A DNA stretch of 64,000 nucleotides. It comes from Petrolisthes cinctipes. Lineage: Eukaryota > Arthropoda > Malacostraca > Decapoda > Porcellanidae. Of this stretch, positions 1 through 13,999 are shown one piece after another. The number at the start of each line of letters is the position of its first letter. Position 1 is the first letter of the stretch. The translations under genes were made by a program, and so were the position numbers. The stretch is taken from the NCBI GenBank assembly GCA_033782935.1, contig JAWQEG010000490.1:1828001-1892000 (forward strand), read 5' to 3'. Under the pieces are notes generated by a model, which worked only from the letters and a program-made list of their open reading frames with translations, did not search any database and was not told the origin of the DNA.

Positions 1-3000
1 TAGGCATGTACAGATTGCTTCTGGGACCCCAAAATATTGAATTTTCGGGTGTTTTGAGCCTGAATTTGAGATATAAACGGGTACAGAAGATACATGCACA
101 TATTGACTTTGGGCACCAAAAATATCGATTTTCAGTATATTTTTGGCCTGTAATTTGAAAATACTCTAACACGGAGTAGGCATGTACAGATACCTTCTGG
201 GACCTCTAAATATCGAATTTTCGGGTGTTTTGGGACTGAATTTGAGATATCGATTTTTTGGCACCTAAAATGTCGATTTTTAGCATGTTTTTAGCCTATA
301 TTTTGAAAATATTCTAGCACTGTGTAGGCATGTACAGATTGCTTCCGGGACCCCAAAATATTGAATTTTTGGGTGTTTTGAGCCTGAATTTGAGATATAA
401 ACGGGTACAGAAGATACATGCACATATTGACTTTGGGCACCTAAAAGATCGATTTTTAGCATGTTTTTAGCCTATATTTTGAAAATATTCTAGCACTGAG
501 TAGGCATGTACAGATTGCTTATGGGACCCCAAAATATTGAATTTTCGGGTGTTTTGAGCCTGAATTTGAGATATAAACGGGTACAGAAGATACATGCACA
601 TATTGACTTTGGGCACCAAAAATATCGATTTTCAGCATGTTTTGGGCCTGAATTTTGAAAATACTCTAACACGGAGTAGGCATGTACAGATCGCTTCTGG
701 GACCCCAAAATATCGAATTTTCGGGTGTTTAGGGCCAGAATTTGAGATATAAACGGGTACAGAAGATGCATGCTCATATCGACTTTTGGGCACCTAAAAG
801 ATCGATTTTCAGTATATTTTTGGCCTGTATTTTGAAAATACTCTAACACGGAGTAGGCATGTACATATACCTTCTGGGACCTCTAAATATCGAATTTTCG
901 GGTGTTTTGGGACTGAATTTGAGATATCGATTTTTTGACACCTAAAATGTCGATTTTTAGCATGTTTTTAGCCTATATTTTGAAAATATTCTAGCACTGT
1001 GTAGGCATGTACAGATTGCTTCTGGGACCCAAAATATTGAATTTTCGGGTGTTTTGAGCCTGAATTTGAAATATAAACGGGTACAGAAAATACATGCACA
1101 TATTGACTTTGGGCATCTAAAATATCGATTTTCAGCATGTTTTGGGCCTGTATTTTGAAAATACTCTAACACTGAGTAGGCATGTACAGATTGCTTCTGG
1201 GACCCCAAAATATTGAATTTTCGGGTGTTTTGAGCCTGAATTTGAGATATAAACGGGTACTGAAGATTCATGCACATATCGACTTTTGTGCACCTAAAAG
1301 ATCGATTTTCAGTATGTTTTGAGCATGTATTTTGAAAATACTCTAACACGGAGTAGGCATGTACAGATCGCATCTGGGACCCCTAAATATCGAATTTTCG
1401 GGTGTTTTGGGACTGAATTTGAGATATCGAGTTTTTGGCACCTAAAAGATCGATTTTTAGCATGTTTTTAGCCTATATTTTGAAAATATTCTAGCACTGA
1501 GTAGGCATGTACAGATTGCTTCTGGGACCCCAAAATATTGAATTTTCGGGTGTTTTGAGCCTGAATTTGAGATATAAACGGGTACAGAAGATACATGCAC
1601 ATATTGACTTTGGGCACCAAAAATATCGATTTTCAGCATGTTTTGGACCTGAATTTTGAAAATACTCTAACACGGAGTAGGCATGTACAGATCGCTTCTG
1701 GGACCCCAAAATATCGAATTTTCGGGTGTTTAGTGCCAGAATTTGAGATATAAACGGGTACAGAAGATGCATGCACATATCGACTTTTGGGCACCTAAAA
1801 GATCGATTTTCAGTATGTTTTTGGCCTGTATTTTGAAAATACTCTAACACGGAGTAGGCATGTACAGATACCTTCTGGGACCTCTAAATATCGAATTTTC
1901 GGGTGTTTTGGGACTGAATTTGAGATATCGATTTTTTGACACCTAAAATGTCGATTTTTAGCATGTTTTTAGCCTATATTTTGAAAATATTATAGCACTG
2001 TGTAGGCATGTACAGATTGCTTCTGGGACCCAAAATATTGAATTTTCGGGTGTTTTGAGCATGAATTTGAGATATAAACGGGTACAGAAAATACATGCAC
2101 ATATTGACTTTGGGCATCTAAAATATCGATTTTCAGCATGTTTTAGGCCTGTATTTTGAAAATACTCTAACACTGAGTAGGCATGTACAGATTGCTTCTG
2201 GGACCCCAAAATATTGAATTTTCGGGTGTTTTGAGCCTGAATTTGAGATATAAACGGGTACTGAAGATGCATACACATATCGACTTTTGTGCACCTAAAA
2301 GATCGATTTTCAGTATGTTTTGAGCATGTATTTTGAAAATACTCTAACACGGAGTAGGCATGTACAGATCGCTTCTGGGACCCCTAAATATCGAATTTTC
2401 GGGTGTTTTGGGACTGAATTTGAGATATCGACTTTTGGGCACCTAAAAGATCGATTTTCAGTATGTTTTTGGCCTGTATTTTGAAAATACTCTATCACTT
2501 AGTAGGCATGTACAGATACCTTCTGGGACCTCTAAATATCGAATTTTCGGGTGTTTTGGGACTGAATTTGAGATATCGATTTTTTGGCACCTAAAATGTC
2601 GAGTTTTAGCATGTTTTTAGCCTATATTTTGAAAATATTCTAGCACTGTGTAGGCATGTACAGATTGCTTCTGGGACCCCAAAATATTGAATTTTCGGGT
2701 GTTTTGAGCCTGAATTTGAAATATAAACGGGTACAGAAGATACATGCACATATTGACTTTGGGCATCTAAAATATCGATTTTCCAGCATGTTTTGGGCCT
2801 GTATTTTGAAAAGACTCTAACACTGAGTAGGCATGTACAGATCGCTTCTGGGACCCCAAAATATCGAATTTTCGGGTGTTTAGGGCCAGAATTTGAGATA
2901 TAAACGGGTACAGAAGATGCATGCACATATCGACTTTTGGGCACCTAAAAGATCGATTTTCAGTATGTTTTTGGCCTGTAATTTGAAAATACTCTATCAC

Positions 3001-3108
3001 GGAGTAGGCATGTACAGATACCTTCTGGGACCTCTAAATATCGAATTTTCGGGTGTTTTGGGACTGAATTTGAGATATCGATTTTTTGGCACCTAAAATG
3101 TCGAGTTT
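1..3108. repeat. Array block 1: heterogeneous units
   Basis: The window opens inside an M1 (1-132), which is followed directly by an M3P (133-280) with TATATTTTTGGCCTGTAATTTG. Complete units then start at 281 (677 bp, M1-M1-M2P-M3P), 958 (500), 1458 (501), 1959 (648) and 2607 (502; a C is inserted in TTTTCCAGCATG near 2783). Alpha and beta units alternate here. There is no other sequence in this stretch. Confidence 0.9.
2311..2606. repeat. Two M3 monomers in tandem
   Basis: An M3Q-like 148 bp monomer (2311-2458) that ends CTTTTGGGCACC, as M2 does, is followed by an M3P-like 148 bp monomer (2459-2606) with CTCTATCACTTAG and GTCGAGTTTTAG. I found no other adjacent pair of 148 bp monomers in the window. 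The enclosing unit 1959-2606 is therefore M1-M2Q-M3-M3, 648 bp. Confidence 0.85.
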
Positions 3109-3325
3109 TAGCATGTTTTTAGCCTATATTTTGAAAATATTCTAGCACTGTGTAGGCATGTACAGATTGCTTCTGGGACCCCAAAATATTGAATTTTCTG
3201 GTGTTTTGAGCCTGAATTTGAGATATAAACGGGTACAGAAGATACATGCACATATTGACTTTGGGCATCTAAAATATCGATTTTCACCATGTTTTGGGCC
3301 TGTATTTTGAAAATACTCTAACACT

Positions 3326-5960
3326 GAGTACAGATTGCTTCTGGGACCCCAAAATATTGAATTTTCGGGTGTTTTGAGCCTGAATTTGAGATATAAACGG
3401 GTACTGAAGATGCATACACATATCGACTTTTGTGCACCTAAAAGATCGATTTTCAGTATGTTTTGAGCATGTATTTTGAAAATACTCTAACACGGAGTAG
3501 GCATGTGCAGATCGCTTCTGGGACCCCTAAATATCGAATTTTCGGGAGTTTTGGGACTGAATTTGAGATATCGACTTTTTGGCACCTAAAAGATCGATTT
3601 TTAGCATGTTTTTAGCCTATATTTTGAAAATATTCTAGCAATGAGTAGGCATGTACAGATTGCTTCTGGGACCCCAAAATATTGAATTTTCGGGTGTTTT
3701 GAGCCTGAATTTGAGATATAAACGGGTACAGAAGATACATGCACATATTGACTTTGGGCACCAAAAATATCGATTTTCAGCATGTTTTGGGCCTGTAATT
3801 TGAAAATACTCTAACACGGAGTAGGCATGTACAGATACCTTCTGGGACCTCTAAATATCGAATTTTCGGGTGTTTTGGGACTGAATTTGAGATATCGATT
3901 TTTTGACACCTAAAATGTCGATTTTTAGCATGTTTTTAGCCTATATTTTGATAATATTATAGCACTGTGTACAGATTGCTTCTGGGACCCAAAATATTGA
4001 ATTTTCGGGTGTTTTGAGCCTGAATTTGAGATATAAACGGGTACAGAAAATACATGCACATATCGACTTTTGTGCACCTAAAAGATCGATTTTCAGTATG
4101 TTTTGAGCATGTATTTTGAAAATACTCTAACACGGAGTAGGCATGTGCAGATCGCTTCTGGGACCCCAAAATATCGAATTTTCGGGTGTTTAGGGCCAGA
4201 ATTTGAGATATAAACGGGTACAGAAGATGCATGCACATATCGACTTTTGGTCACCTAAAAGATCGATTTTCAGTATGTTTTTGGCCTGTATTTTGAAAAT
4301 ACTCTAACACGGAGTAGGCATGTACAGATACCTTCTGGGACCTCTAAATATCGAATTTTCGGGTGTTTTGGGACTGAATTTGAGATATCGATTTTTTGAC
4401 ACCTAAAATGTCGATTTTTAGCATGTTTTTAGCCTATATTTTGAAAATATTCTAGCACTGTGTAGGCATGTACAGATTGCTTCTGGGACCCCAAAATATT
4501 GAATTTTCGGGTGTTTTGAGCCTGAATTTGAGATATAAACGGGTACAGAAGATACATGCACATATTGACTATGGGCACCTAAAAGATCGATTTTTTGCAT
4601 GTTTTTAGCCTATATTTTGAAAATATTCTAGCACTGAGTAGGCATGTACAGATTGCTTCTGGGACCCCAAAATATTGAATTTTCGGGTGTTTTGAGCCTG
4701 AATTTGAGATATAAACGGGTACTGAAGATGCATACACATATCGACTTTTGTGCACCTAAAAGATCGATTTTCAGTATGTTTTGAGCATGTATTTTGAAAA
4801 TACTCTAACACGGAGTAGGCATGTACAGATCGCTTCTGGGACCCCTAAATATCGAATTTTCGGGTGTTTTGGGACTGAATTTGAGATATCGACTTTTTGG
4901 CACCTAAAAGATCGATTTTTAGCATGTTTTTAGCCTATATTTTGAAAATATTCTAGCAATGAGTACAGATTGCTTCTGGGACCCCAAAATATTGAATTTT
5001 CGGGTGTTTCGAGCCTGAATTTGAGATATAAACGGGTACAGAAGATACTTGCACATATTGACTTTGGGCACCAAAAATATCGATTTTCAGCATGTTTTGG
5101 GCCTGAATTTTGAAAATACTCTAACACGGAGTAGGCATGTACAGATCGCTTCTGGGACCCCAAAATATCGAATTTTCGGGTGTTTAGGGCCAGAATTTGA
5201 GATATAAACGGGTACAGAAGATGCATGCACATATCGACTTTTGGGCACCTAAAAGATCGATTTTCAGTATGTTTTTGGCCTGTATTTTGAAAATACTCTA
5301 ACACGGAGTAGGCATGTACAGATACCTTCTGGGACCTCTAAATATCGAATTTTCGGGTGTTTTGGGACTGAATTTGAGATATCGATTTTTTGGCACCTAA
5401 AATATCGAGTTTTAGCATGTTTTTAGCCTATATTTTGAAAATATTATAGCACTGTGTAGGCATGTACAGATTGCTTCTGGGACCCAAAATATTGAATTTT
5501 CGGGTGTTTTGAGCCTGAATTTGAGATATAAACGGGTACAGAAGATACATGCACATATTGACTTTGGGCATCTAAAATATCGATTTTCAGCATGTTTTGG
5601 GCCTGTATTTTGAAAATACTCTAACACTGAGTAGGCATGTACAGATTGCTTCTGGGACCCCAAAATCTTGAATTTTCGGGTGTTTTGAGCCTGAATTTGA
5701 GATATAAACGGGTACTGAAGATGCATACACATATCGACTTTTGTGCACCTAAAAGATCGATTTTCAGTATGTTTTGAGCATGTATTTTGAAAATACTCTA
5801 ACACGGAGTAGGCATGTACAGATCGCTTCTGGGACCCCTAAATATCGAATTTTCGGGTGTTTTGGGACTGAATTTGAGATATCGACTTTTTGGCACCTAA
5901 AAGATCGATTTTTAGCATGTTTTTAGCCTATATTTTGAAAATATTCTAGCAATGAGTACA
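3326..5960. repeat. 8 bp deletion variant (GAGTACAG), four copies
   Basis: The usual GTAGGCATGTACAG is shortened to GTACAG by loss of 8 bases at junctions near 3330 (in M2Q), 3971, 4965 and 5958 (in M1 or M1-like monomers). The lost segment lies between two GTA triplets, consistent with slippage or end joining at 3 bp microhomology. It is confined to about 2.6 kb of the window and explains the 493 bp units there. Confidence 0.88.
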
Positions 5961-6655
5961 GATTGCTTCTGGGACCCCAAAATATTGAATTTTCGGGTGT
6001 TTTGAGCCTGAATTTGAGATATAAACGGGTACAGAAGATACTTGCACATATTGACTTTGGGCACCAAAAATATCGATTTTCAGCATGTTTTGGGCCTGAA
6101 TTTTGAAAATACTCTAACACGGAGTAGGCATGTACAGATCGCTTCTGGGACCCCAAAATATCGAATTTTCGGGTGTTTAGGGCCAGAATTTGAGATATAA
6201 ACGGGTACAGAAGATGCATGCACATATCGACTTTTGGGCACCTAAAAGATCGATTTTCAGTATGTTTTTGGCCTGTATTTTGAAAATACTCTAACACGGA
6301 GTAGGCATGTACAGATACCTTCTGGGACCTCTAAATATCGAATTTTCGGGTGTTTTGGGACTGAATTTGAGATATCGATTTTTTGGCACCTAAAATATCG
6401 AGTTTTAGCATGTTTTTAGCCTATATTTTGAAAATATTATAGCACTGTGTAGGCATGTACAGATTGCTTCTGGGACCCAAAATATTGAATTTTCGGGTGT
6501 TTTGAGCCTGAATTTGAGATATAAACGGGTACAGAAGATACATGCACATATTGACTTTGGGCATCTAAAATATCGATTTTCAGCATGTTTTGGGCCTGTA
6601 TTTTGAAAATACTCTAACACTGAGTAGGCATGTACAGATTGCTTCTGGGACCCCA
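4700..6655. repeat. Tandem duplication, shift 993 bp
   Basis: The unit pair 4920+5413 (493+500 bp) is repeated as 5913+6406. Both copies share the 8 bp deletion GAGTACAG (4965 and 5958), the rare GATACTTGCAC (about 5047 and 6039) and TATCGAGTTTTAG (about 5406 and 6399). Differences at 5010 (TTTCGAGCC versus TTTTGAGCC) and at the edges show the two copies are close but not identical. Edges are approximate. Confidence 0.82.
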
Positions 6656-9384
6656 AAATATTGAATTTTCGGGTGTTTTGAGCCTGAATTTGAGATATAA
6701 ACGGGTACTGAAGATGCATGCACATATCGACTTTTGTGCACCTAAAAGATCGATTTTCAGTATGTTTTGAGCATGTATTTTGAAAATACTCTAACACGGA
6801 GTAGGCATGTACAGATACCTTCTGGGACCCCTAAATATCGAATTTTCGGGTGTTTTGGGACTGAATTTGAGATATCGATTTTTTGGCACCTAAAATGTCG
6901 ATTTTTAGCATGTTTTTAGCCTATATTTTGAAAAATTATAGCAATGTGTAGGCATGTACAGATTGCTTCTGGGACCCAAAATATTGAATTTTCGGGTGTT
7001 TTGAGCCTGAATTTGAGATATAAACGGGTACAGAAAATACATGCACATATTGACTTTGGGCATCTAAAATATCGATTTTCAGCATGTTTTAGGCCTGTAT
7101 TTTGAAAATACTCTAACACTGAGTAGGCATGTACAGATTGCTTCTGGGACCCCAAAATATTGAATTTTCGGGTGTTTTGAGCCTGAATTTGAGATATAAA
7201 CGGGTACTGAAGATGCATGCACATATCGACTTTTGTGCACCTAAAAGATCGATTTTCAGTATGTTTTGAGCATGTATTTTGAAAATACTCTAACACGGAG
7301 TAGGCATGTACAGATCGCTTCTGGGACCCCTAAATATCGAATTTTCGGGTGTTTTGGGACTGAATTTGAGATATCGACTTTTTGGCACCTAAAAGATCGA
7401 TTTTTAGCATGTTTTTAGCCTATATTTTGAAAATATTCTAGCACTGAGTAGGCATGTACAGATTGTTTCTGGGACCCCAAAATATTGAATTTTCGGGTGT
7501 TTTGAGCCTGAATTTGAGATATAAACGGGTACAGAAGATACATGCACATATTGACTTTGGGCACCAAAAATATCGATTTTCAGCATGTTTTGGGCCTGAA
7601 TTTTGAAAATACTCTAACACGGAGTAGGCATGTACAGATAGCTTCTGGGACCCCAAAATATCGAATTTTCGGGTGTTTTGAGCCTGAATTTGAGATATAA
7701 ACGGGTACAGAAGATGCATGCACATATCGACTTTTGTGCACCTAAAAGATCGATTTTCAGTATGTTTTGAGCATGTATTTTGAAAATACTCTAACACGGA
7801 GTAGGCATGTACAGATCGCTTCTGGGACCCCTAAATATCGAATTTTCGGGTGTTTTGGGACTGAATTTGAGATATCGACTTTTTGGCACCTAAAAGATCG
7901 ATTTTTAGCATGTTTTTAGCCTATATTTTGAAAATATTCTAGCACTGAGTAGGCATGTACAGATTGCTTCTGGGACCCCAAAATATTGAATTTTCGGGTG
8001 TTTTGAGCCTGAATTTGAGATATAAACGGGTTCAGAAGATACATGCACATATTGACTTTGGGCACCAAAAATATCGATTTTCAGCATGTTTTGGGCCTGA
8101 ATTTTGAAAATACTCTAACACGGAGTAGGCATGTACAGATAGCTTCTGGGACCCCAAAATATCGAATTTTCGGGTGTTTAGGGCCAGAATTTGAGATATA
8201 AACGGGTACAGAAGATGCATGCACATATCGACTTTTGGGCACCTAAAAGATCGATTTTCAGTATGTTTTTGGCCTGTATTTTGAAAATACTCTAACACGG
8301 AGTAGGCATGTACAGATACCTTCTGGGACCTCTAAGTATCGAATTTTCGGGTGTTTTGGGACTGAATTTGAGATATCGATTTTTTGGCACCTAAAATGTC
8401 GATTTTTAGCATGTTTTTAGCCTATATTTTGAAAATATTCTAGCACTGTGTAGGCATGTACAGATTGCTTCTGGGACCCCAAAATATTGAATTTTCGGGT
8501 GTTTTGAGCCTGAATTTGAGATATAAACGGGTACAGAAGATACATGCACATATTGACTTTGGGCATCTAAAATATCGATTTTCAGCATGTTTTGGGCCTG
8601 TATTTTGAAAATACTCTAACACTGAGTAGGCATGTACAGATTGCTTCTGGGACCCCAAAATATTGAATTTTCGGGTGTTTTGAGCCTGAATTTGAGATAT
8701 AAACGGGTACTGAAGATGCATGCACATATCGACTTTTGTGCACCTAAAAGATCGATTTTCAGTATGTTTTGAGCATGTATTTTGAAAATACTCTAACACG
8801 GAGTAGGCATGTACAGATCGCTTCTGGGACCCCTAAATATCGAATTTTCGGGTGTTTTGGGACTGAATTTGAGATATCGACTTTTTGGCACCTAAAAGAT
8901 CGATTTTTAGCATGTTTTTAGCCTATATTTTGAAAATATTCTAGCACTGAGTAGGCATGTACAGATTGCTTCTGGGACCCCAAAATATTGAATTTTCGGG
9001 TGTTTTGAGCCTGAATTTGAGATATAAACGGGTACAGAAGATACATATTGACTTTGGGCACCAAAAATATCGATTTTCAGCATGTTTTGGGCCTGAATTT
9101 TGAAAATACTCTAACACGGAGTAGGCATGTACAGATCGCTTCTGGGACCCCAAAATATCGAATTTTCGGTGTTTAGGGCCAGAATTTGAGATATAAACGG
9201 GTACAGAAGATGCATGCACATATCGACTTTTGGGCACCTAAAAGATCGATTTTCAGTATGTTTTTGGCCTGTATTTTGAAAATACTCTAACACGGAGTAG
9301 GCATGTACAGATACCTTCTGGGACCTCTAAATATCGAATTTTCGGGTGTTTTGGGACTGAATTTAAGATATCGATTTTTTGGCA

Positions 9385-12300
9385 CCTAAAATGTCGATTT
9401 TTAGCATGTTTTTAGCCTATATTTTGAAAATATTCTAGCACTGAGTAGGCATGTACAGATTGCTTCTGGGACCCCAAAATATTGAATTTTCGGGTGTTTT
9501 GAGCCTGAATTTGAGATATAAACGGGTACAGAAGATACATGCACATATTGACTTTGGGCACCTAAAAGATCGATTTTTAGCATGTTTTTAGCCTATATTT
9601 TGAAAATATTCTAGCACTGAGTAGGCATGTACAGATTGCTTCTGGGACCCCAAAATATTGAATTTTCGGGTGTTTTGAACCTGAATTTGAGATATAAACG
9701 GGTACAGAAGATACATGCACATATTGACTTTGGGCATCTAAAATATCGATTTTCAGCATGTTTTGGGCCTGTATTTTGAAAATACTCTAACACTGAGTAG
9801 GCATGTACAGATTGCTTCTGGGACCCCAAAATATTGAATTTTCGGGTGTTTTGAGCCTGAATTTGAGATATAAACGGGTACTGAAGATGCATGCACATAT
9901 CGACTTTTGTGCACCTAAAAGATCGATTTTCAGTATGTTTTGAGCATGTATTTTGAAAATACTCTAACACGGAGTAGGCATGTACAGATCGCTTCTGGGA
10001 CCCCTAAATATCGAATTTTCGGGTGTTTTGGGACTGAATTTGAGATATCGACTTTTTGGCACCTAAAAGATCGATTTTTAGCATGTTTTTAGCCTATATT
10101 TTGAAAATATTCTAGCACTGAGTAGGCATGTACAGATTGCTTCTGGGACCCCCAAAATATTGAATTTTCGGGTGTTTTGAGCCTGAATTTGAGATATAAA
10201 CGGGTACAGAAGATACATATTGACTTTGGGCACCAAAAATATCGATTTTCAGCATGTTTTGGGCCTGAATTTTGAAAACACTCTAACACGGAGTAGGCAT
10301 GTACAGATCGCTTCTGGGACCCCAAAATATCGAATTTTCGGGTGTTTAGGGCCAGAATTTGAGATATAAACGGGTACAGAAGATGCATGCACATATCGAC
10401 TTTTGGGCACCTAAAAGATCGATTTTCAGTATGTTTTTGGCCTGTATTTTGAAAATACTCTAACACGGAGTAGGCATGTACAGATACCTTCTGGGACCTC
10501 TAAATATCGAATTTTCGGTAGTTTTGGGACTGAATTTAAGATATCGATTTTTTGGCACCTAAAATGTCGATTTTTAGCATGTTTTTAGCCTATATTTTGA
10601 AAATATTCTAGCACTGTGTAGGCATGTACAGATTGCTTCTGGGACCCCAAAATATTGAATTTTCGGGTGTTTTGAGCCTGAATTTGAGATATAAACGGGT
10701 ACAGAAGATACATGCACATATTGACTTTGGGCACCTAAAAGATCGATTTTTAGCATGTTTTTAGCCTATATTTTGAAAATATTCTAGCACTGAGTAGGCA
10801 TGTACAGATTGCTTCTGGGACCCCAAAATATTGAATTTTCGGGTGTTTTGAACCTGAATTTGAGATATAAACGGGTACAGAAGATACATGCACATATTGA
10901 CTTTGGGCACCAAAAATATCGATTTTCAGCATGTTTTGGGCCTGAATTTTGAAAATACTCTAACACGGAGTAGGCATGTACAGATCGCTTCTGGGACCCC
11001 AAAATATCGAATTTTCGGGTGTTTAGGGCCAGAATTTGAGATATAAACGGGTACAGAAGATGCATGCACATATCGACTTTTGGGCACCTAAAAGATCGAT
11101 TTTCAGTATGTTTTTGGCCTGTATTTTGAAAATACTCTAACACGGAGTAGGCATGTACAGATACCTTCTGGGACCTCTAAATATCGAATTTTCGGGTGTT
11201 TTGGGACTGAATTTAAGATATCGATTTTTTGGCACCTAAAATGTCGATTTTTAGCATGTTTTTAGCCTATATTTTGAAAATATTCTAGCACTGTGTAGGC
11301 ATGTACAGATTGCTTCTGGGACCCCAAAATATTGAATTTTCGGGTGTTTTGAGCCTGAATTTGAGATATAAACGGGTACTGAAGATGCATACACATATCG
11401 ACTTTTGTGCACCTAAAAGATCGATTTTCAGTATGTTTTGAGCATGTATTTTGAAAATACTCTAACACGGAGTAGGCATGTACAGATCGCTTCTGGGACC
11501 CCTAAATATCGAATTTTCGGGTGTTTTGGGACTGAATTTGAGATATCGACTTTTTGGCACCTAAAAGATCGATTTTTAGCATGTTTTTAGCCTATATTTT
11601 GAAAATATTCTAGCACTGAGTAGGCATGTACAGATTGCTTCTGGGACCCCAAAATATTGAATTTTCGGGTGTTTTGAGCCTGAATTTGAGATATAAACGG
11701 GTACAGAAGATACATGCACATATTGACTTTGGGCACCTAAAAGATCGATTTTTAGCATGTTTTTAGCCTATATTTTGAAAATATTCTAGCACTGAGTAGG
11801 CATGTACAGATTGCTTCTGGGACCCCAAAATATTGAATTTTCGGGTGTTTTGAACCTGAATTTGAGATATAAACGGGTACAGAAGATACATGCACATATT
11901 GACTTTGGGCATCTAAAATATCGATTTTCAGCATGTTTTGGGCCTGTATTTTGAAAATACTCTAACACTGAGTAGGCATGTACAGATTGCTTCTGGGACC
12001 CCAAAATATTGAATTTTCGGGTGTTTTGAGCCTGAATTTGAGATATAAACGGGTACTGAAGATGCATACACATATCGACTTTTGTGCACCTAAAAGATCG
12101 ATTTTCAGTATGTTTTGAGCATGTATTTTGAAAATACTCTAACAAGGAGTAGGCATGTACAGATCGCTTCTGGGACCCCTAAATATCGAATTTTCGGGTG
12201 TTTTGGGACTGAATTTGAGATATCGACTTTTTGGCACCTAAAAGATCGAATTTTAGCATGTTTTTAGCCTATATTTTGAAAATATTCTAGCACTGAGTAG

Positions 12301-12875
12301 GCATGTACAGATTGCTTCTGGGACCCCCAAAATATTGAATTTTCGGGTGTTTTGAGCCTGAATTTGAGATATAAACGGGTACAGAAGATACATATTGACT
12401 TTGGGCACCAAAAATATCGATTTTCAGCATGTTTTGGGCCTGAATTTTGAAAACACTCTAACACGGAGTAGGCATGTACAGATCGCTTCTGGGACCCCAA
12501 AATATCGAATTTTCGGGTGTTTAGGGCCAGAATTTGAGATATAAACGGGTACAGAAGATGCATGCACATATCGACTTTTGGGCACCTAAAAGATCGATTT
12601 TCAGTATGTTTTTGGCCTGTATTTTGAAAATACTCTAACACGGAGTAGGCATGTACAGATACCTTCTGGGACCTCTAAATATCGAATTTTCGGTAGTTTT
12701 GGGACTGAATTTAAGATATCGATTTTTTGGCACCTAAAATGTCGATTTTTAGCATGTTTTTAGCCTATATTTTGAAAATATTCTAGCACTGTGTAGGCAT
12801 GTACAGATTGCTTCTGGGACCCCAAAATATTGAATTTTCGGGTGTTTTGAGCCTGAATTTGAGATATAAACGGGT
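9385..12875. repeat. Duplicated segment of about 1.3 kb, shift 2175 bp
   Basis: The sequence at about 9385-10700 reappears at about 11560-12875. Shared private variants are GTTTTGAACCTG (9675/11850), five Cs in GGGACCCCCAAAAT (10148/12323), GAAAACACTC (10275/12450) and TTCGGTAGTTTTGGG (10513/12688). Differences include GCATGCACAT versus GCATACACAT and ACACGGAG versus ACAAGGAG. The intervening 10700-11560 is a different unit order, so this is not a simple adjacent tandem copy. Confidence 0.8.
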
Positions 12876-13999
12876 ACTGAAGATGCATACACATATCGAC
12901 TTTTGTGCACCTAAAAGATCGATTTTCAGTATGTTTTGAGCATGTATTTTGAAAATACTCTAACACGGAGTAGGCATGTACAGATCGCTTCTGGGACCCC
13001 TAAATATCGAATTTTCGGGTGTTTTGGGACTGAATTTGAGATATCGACTTTTTGGCACCTAAAAGATCGATTTTTAGCATGTTTTTAGCCTATATTTTGA
13101 AAATATTCTAGCACTGAGTAGGCATGTACAGATTGCTTCTGGGACCCCAAAATATTGAATTTCCGGGTGTTTTGAGCCTGAATTTGAGATATAAACGGGT
13201 ACAGAAGATACATGCACATATTGACTTTGGGCACCAAAAATATCGATTTTCAGCATGTTTTGGGCCTGAATTTTGAAAATACTCTAACACGGAGTAGTCA
13301 TGTACAGATCGCTTCTGGGACCCCAAAATATCGAATTTTCGGGTGTTTAGGGCCAGAATTTGAGATATAAACGGGTACAGAAGATGCATGCACATATCGA
13401 CTTTTGTGCACCTAAAAGATCGATTTTCAGTATGTTTTGAGCATGTATTTTGAAAATACTCTAACACGGAGTAGGCATGTACAGATCGCTTCTGGGACCC
13501 CTAAATATCGAATTTTCGGGTGTTTTGGGACTGAATTTGAGATATCGACTTTTTGGCACCTAAAAGATCGATTTTTAGCATGTTTTTAGCCTATATTTTG
13601 AAAATATTCTAGCACTGAGTAGGCATGTACAGATTGCTTCTGGGACCCCAAAATATTGAATTTTCGGGTGTTTTGAGCCTGAATTTGAGATATAAACGGG
13701 TACAGAAGATACATATTGACTTTGGGCACCAAAAATATCGATTTTCAGCATGTTTTGGGCCTGAATTTTGAAAATACTCTAACACGGAGTAGGCATGTAC
13801 AGATCGCTTCTGGGACCCCAAAATATCGAATTTTCGGGTGTTTAGGGCCAGAATTTGAGATATAAACGGGTACAGAAGATGCATGCACATATCGACTTTT
13901 GGGCACCTAAAAGATCGATTTTCAGTATGTTTTTGGCCTGTATTTTGAAAATACTCTAACACGGAGTAGGCATGTACAGATACCTTCTGGGAACTCTAA

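Larger units (their letters stand above)
3109..8907. repeat. Array block 2: 493-501 bp units with 8 bp deletion variant
   Basis: Units start at 3109 (493 bp), 3602 (324, M1 plus an M3P that begins CAGCATG), 3926 (493), 4419 (501), 4920 (493), 5413 (500), 5913 (493), 6406 (500), 6906 (499; GAAAAATTATAG), 7405, 7906 and 8407 (501 each). The 493 bp units all contain an 8 bp deletion at GAGTACAG or GTGTACAG. The unit at 3926 has an M3Q/M2P chimera of full length as its second monomer. A 993 bp tandem duplication lies inside this block. Confidence 0.9.

Noticed and set aside
458..2458. A ~1001 bp tandem duplication at the left end
   Set aside because: Unit order agrees between 457-1457 and 1458-2458, but many substitutions differ (for example GAAATATAAAC versus GAGATATAAAC and TTATGGG versus TTCTGGG), so it is not distinguishable from ordinary alternation of alpha and beta units.
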